NCBI GenBank assembly: GCA_027186245.1
Contig: CP114491.1
Span: forward strand, 9,979,501 to 10,043,500
Direction of reading: 5' to 3'
DNA: 64,000 nucleotides
Origin: Coriaria nepalensis
Lineage: Eukaryota; Streptophyta; Magnoliopsida; Cucurbitales; Coriariaceae
Shown: in pieces, positions 62,020 to 64,000 of the stretch
Position numbering within the stretch: the first letter of the stretch is position 1
How the letters are laid out: every line of letters starts with the position of its first letter
Translations under genes and position numbers: made by a program
The notes under the pieces: generated by a model
What the model was told of the DNA's origin: nothing
The model's database searches: none
What the model saw: the letters and a program-made list of their open reading frames with translations, nothing else

Positions 62020-64000
62020 ATGACTATTGAGATGAAGCTCATTCTGTTTCTAGTCATCGTTCTCGGCTTCTTCTCGGATCGTTTCTCAGCATCTGCTTCT
62101 CTGGGTCATCGTTACAATGTAGTAGATCATGTCCCACTCTTCGTCAATAAGATTGGACCTTTGAACAACCCTAGGTATTAATATTCTTACAATTGATCTT
62201 TGTTTGAGTTTAAATTATCAGAAAATCCATTTGGTAAGGAGTTTTGCTGAATGTAATCTGAGTGTGGCTTTTAGGAAATAATTTCCGAGCATTTGATCTA
62301 ACGATTAAAGGAGCTGTTTGAAATTTCTGGCATTTGCGTATATAAATCATGGATTTTGATTTTTCTCAGTTTTGGAATCTCTGATTTTAGAAAATCTGGT
62401 GAGAAATGAGTCTGTTTCGGCTTATTAAAGAAGTTGTGTATGGATTCTAATTGGGCAGCATAACTTGTCAGTTTTTCTCCTTGGAAGAACTTATCGGGTA
62501 CGTACGAAAAGTGGTGCTCTTTTTATCTACACCTTTTAATTATCTATGGTGACATGGTTAGTTCTTAATATACCTTGCAGCTGAGCTTACTGTTAAGTTT
62601 TTGGTCTTTCTTTTTGGCCAGGTTCTCCTTCCAATTATAATCCCTTTTCAATTGATATTCTCTTGCAGTGTGACCTACAAATACTGTGATTTGCCATTTT
62701 TCCATCCAGGTTAGCATTAAGATTCAGAGCAATAATCCAGTATAGACTATAATTATATGAAGAGTCATTTGGGAGTCAGTTTAGTATCAAAAATTGTAAA
62801 TGGGTGTGACTGGGGCTCGTATCTCAACATTATGCCAGTTCAATTGTCCTGTTTTCCCTGTGGTTAGAAGTCGGAATGTATGCTATGCGCCGTTTCCTAG
62901 TAAGGCTATGCATATTGCTTTCTGTTACTATACTCTATCAAGAGTGTTTGAATATCTTTTTCCATGACTTGCAGATCCAACAAACCAGAAGAGAGCAACC
63001 TTGGGGGAAGTCTTAAATGACCATTGTTTGACCAATGCCTTGTATGAGGTGAAATTCAGGGAGAACAAAAATGGTGAGATACTGTGTGAGAAGAAGCTAA
63101 AAGCTGCTGAAGTTGCACAGTTCAGGGATGCTGTCAGGGATGATTATTACTTCCAGATGTATTATGATGATCTTCCTTTATGGGGGTTTATTGGGAAAAT
63201 TGAAGAACAGCATTGGTCTGTAGGCAGGGAGGGGCAAAAATATTTTAGTTTCAATCATGTTCAGTTTGTTTGATGTCCTTTACAATGGGAACCAAATTAT
63301 TGAAGTTACAGCTTTTGGTAATCCGAATCATGTTATTGATATAACACAGGATGTTGAAATCGATCTTAAGTTCATCTATTCAGTTATCTGGAATGAAGCC
63401 TCATTCAATTTGAGGACCGAATGAACAAATATTCAAGATTTTCAGTATTTCCATCCAGCCAGAAGGTTCATTGGTTCTCATTTCTTAACTCGGTTGCTAT
63501 TATCGCGGTGTTAATTGGATTGCTTACCCTGCTTTTTAGGTGGCACCTCAAGAATGATTTGAAGAAGTAATATATTTTTTTTCTTCTTCTCTCTTTTTTT
63601 TTTTTTTTTCTTTTGCTGTTTGAGTGGAACTATAATGCATTTTTGCATTCATGGTGTAGGTATTCTAGTGGTGATGAAGAGGATGATAAAGAGGTTGGTT
63701 GGAAGTACATCCATGGTGATGTTTTCCGAAATCCCCCAAATATGCCCTTGTTTTCTGCTGTTTTGGGCACCGGTACCTAGCTACTAACCTTGTAAGTTTC
63801 TGTTAACCTTTGTATTAGCATTAGATCCTAATATATTATGATAGGCTATAATTTACATTATCTCTTGTCTCCCCAATAGGTTTTTCATCCTATTTGTTCT
63901 GGCATTTCTTGGAACTCTCTATCCATACAATCGTGGGGCACCATTCACTTCTATTGTAATGATCTATGCTCTTACATCTGTCGTTACTGGGTACGCAGCC
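62020..64000 (+). pseudogene. Transmembrane nine (TM9SF/EMP70) gene, 5' part, with three lesions
   Basis: TM9SF proteins are endomembrane (Golgi/endosome) nine-pass proteins with a large lumenal N-domain. Exons: 62020-62174, 62669-62709, 62975-63566, 63660-63791 and 63880 to the right edge. A hydrophobic signal segment (LILFLVIVLGFF) starts the protein, followed by VPLFVNKIGPLNNP, TLGEVL, FQMYYDDLPLWGFIGK, HVIDITQDVEIDL, GWKYIHGDVFRNP and TM segments. Three lesions appear. TTTG is duplicated at 63265-63272, a 4-base insertion between HVQF and DVLYNG. One base is missing at 63419-63422 (T-E before MNKYSRFSVF). TAG at 63778-63780 replaces the expected Gln in GTGTQLLTL. Correcting only the two indels makes exon 3 join exon 4 in phase, which supports the model. 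It may be a pseudogene or have assembly errors. Confidence 0.85.

Overview
The window is nuclear DNA from a flowering plant, almost certainly a eudicot. It is AT-rich, with multi-exon GT-AG genes, long AT-rich intergenic stretches, plant-only families (alcohol-forming fatty acyl-CoA reductase, PPR-DYW, WIP zinc finger, TGA bZIP) and decayed Ty1/copia, hAT and miniature LTR elements. The species cannot be named from sequence alone. Gene models were built by hand from splice signals, reading phase and remembered family conservation; no search or transcript data were used.

Layout, left to right. Positions 1-3382 (-) hold the 5' half of a fatty acyl-CoA reductase gene running off the left edge. 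After about 3.3 kb of AT-rich spacer come two housekeeping genes on the minus strand: HIRA (6741-11648), a histone H3.3 chaperone subunit, and SKD1/VPS4 (12746-15549), the ESCRT-III AAA ATPase. SKD1 is divergent from a SAM-dependent methyltransferase gene (16136-18215, +). Positions 18.5-20.6 kb hold a broken SAP/AN1 zinc-finger locus next to a decayed hAT transposase. A WIP-family C2H2 zinc-finger gene (22337-23630, -) follows.

From 26.6 to 39.3 kb the DNA is mostly transposon. A complete but dead copia element (26635-32158, +) has an ATATA target-site duplication, and a second dead copia element (34880-39313, -) lies in the opposite orientation. An intact intronless PPR-DYW gene (32762-34711, +) sits between them.

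Positions 40.2-47.2 kb carry a tandem array of three related alpha/beta-hydrolase genes: A and C intact, B a pseudogene. The array shows a precise intron loss in A and a GC-AG intron in C. Next are a 15-coding-exon plant gene of unknown function (48544-53856, +) with a miniature LTR element in one intron, a TGA9/TGA10-like bZIP gene (54847-58899, -), about 3 kb of low-complexity spacer, and the start of a transmembrane-nine (TM9SF/EMP70) gene (62020 to the right edge, +) with two frameshifts and a stop.

The genes do not form an evident pathway or cluster; apart from the hydrolase array they look like ordinary plant neighbours. I found no clearly undescribed system. The most useful signals are the intron history of the hydrolase array, the SAP/hAT lesion, the broken TM9SF gene, a strong G-quadruplex motif upstream of HIRA, the transition-type stops in silent copies, and the miniature LTR element in a coding-gene intron.
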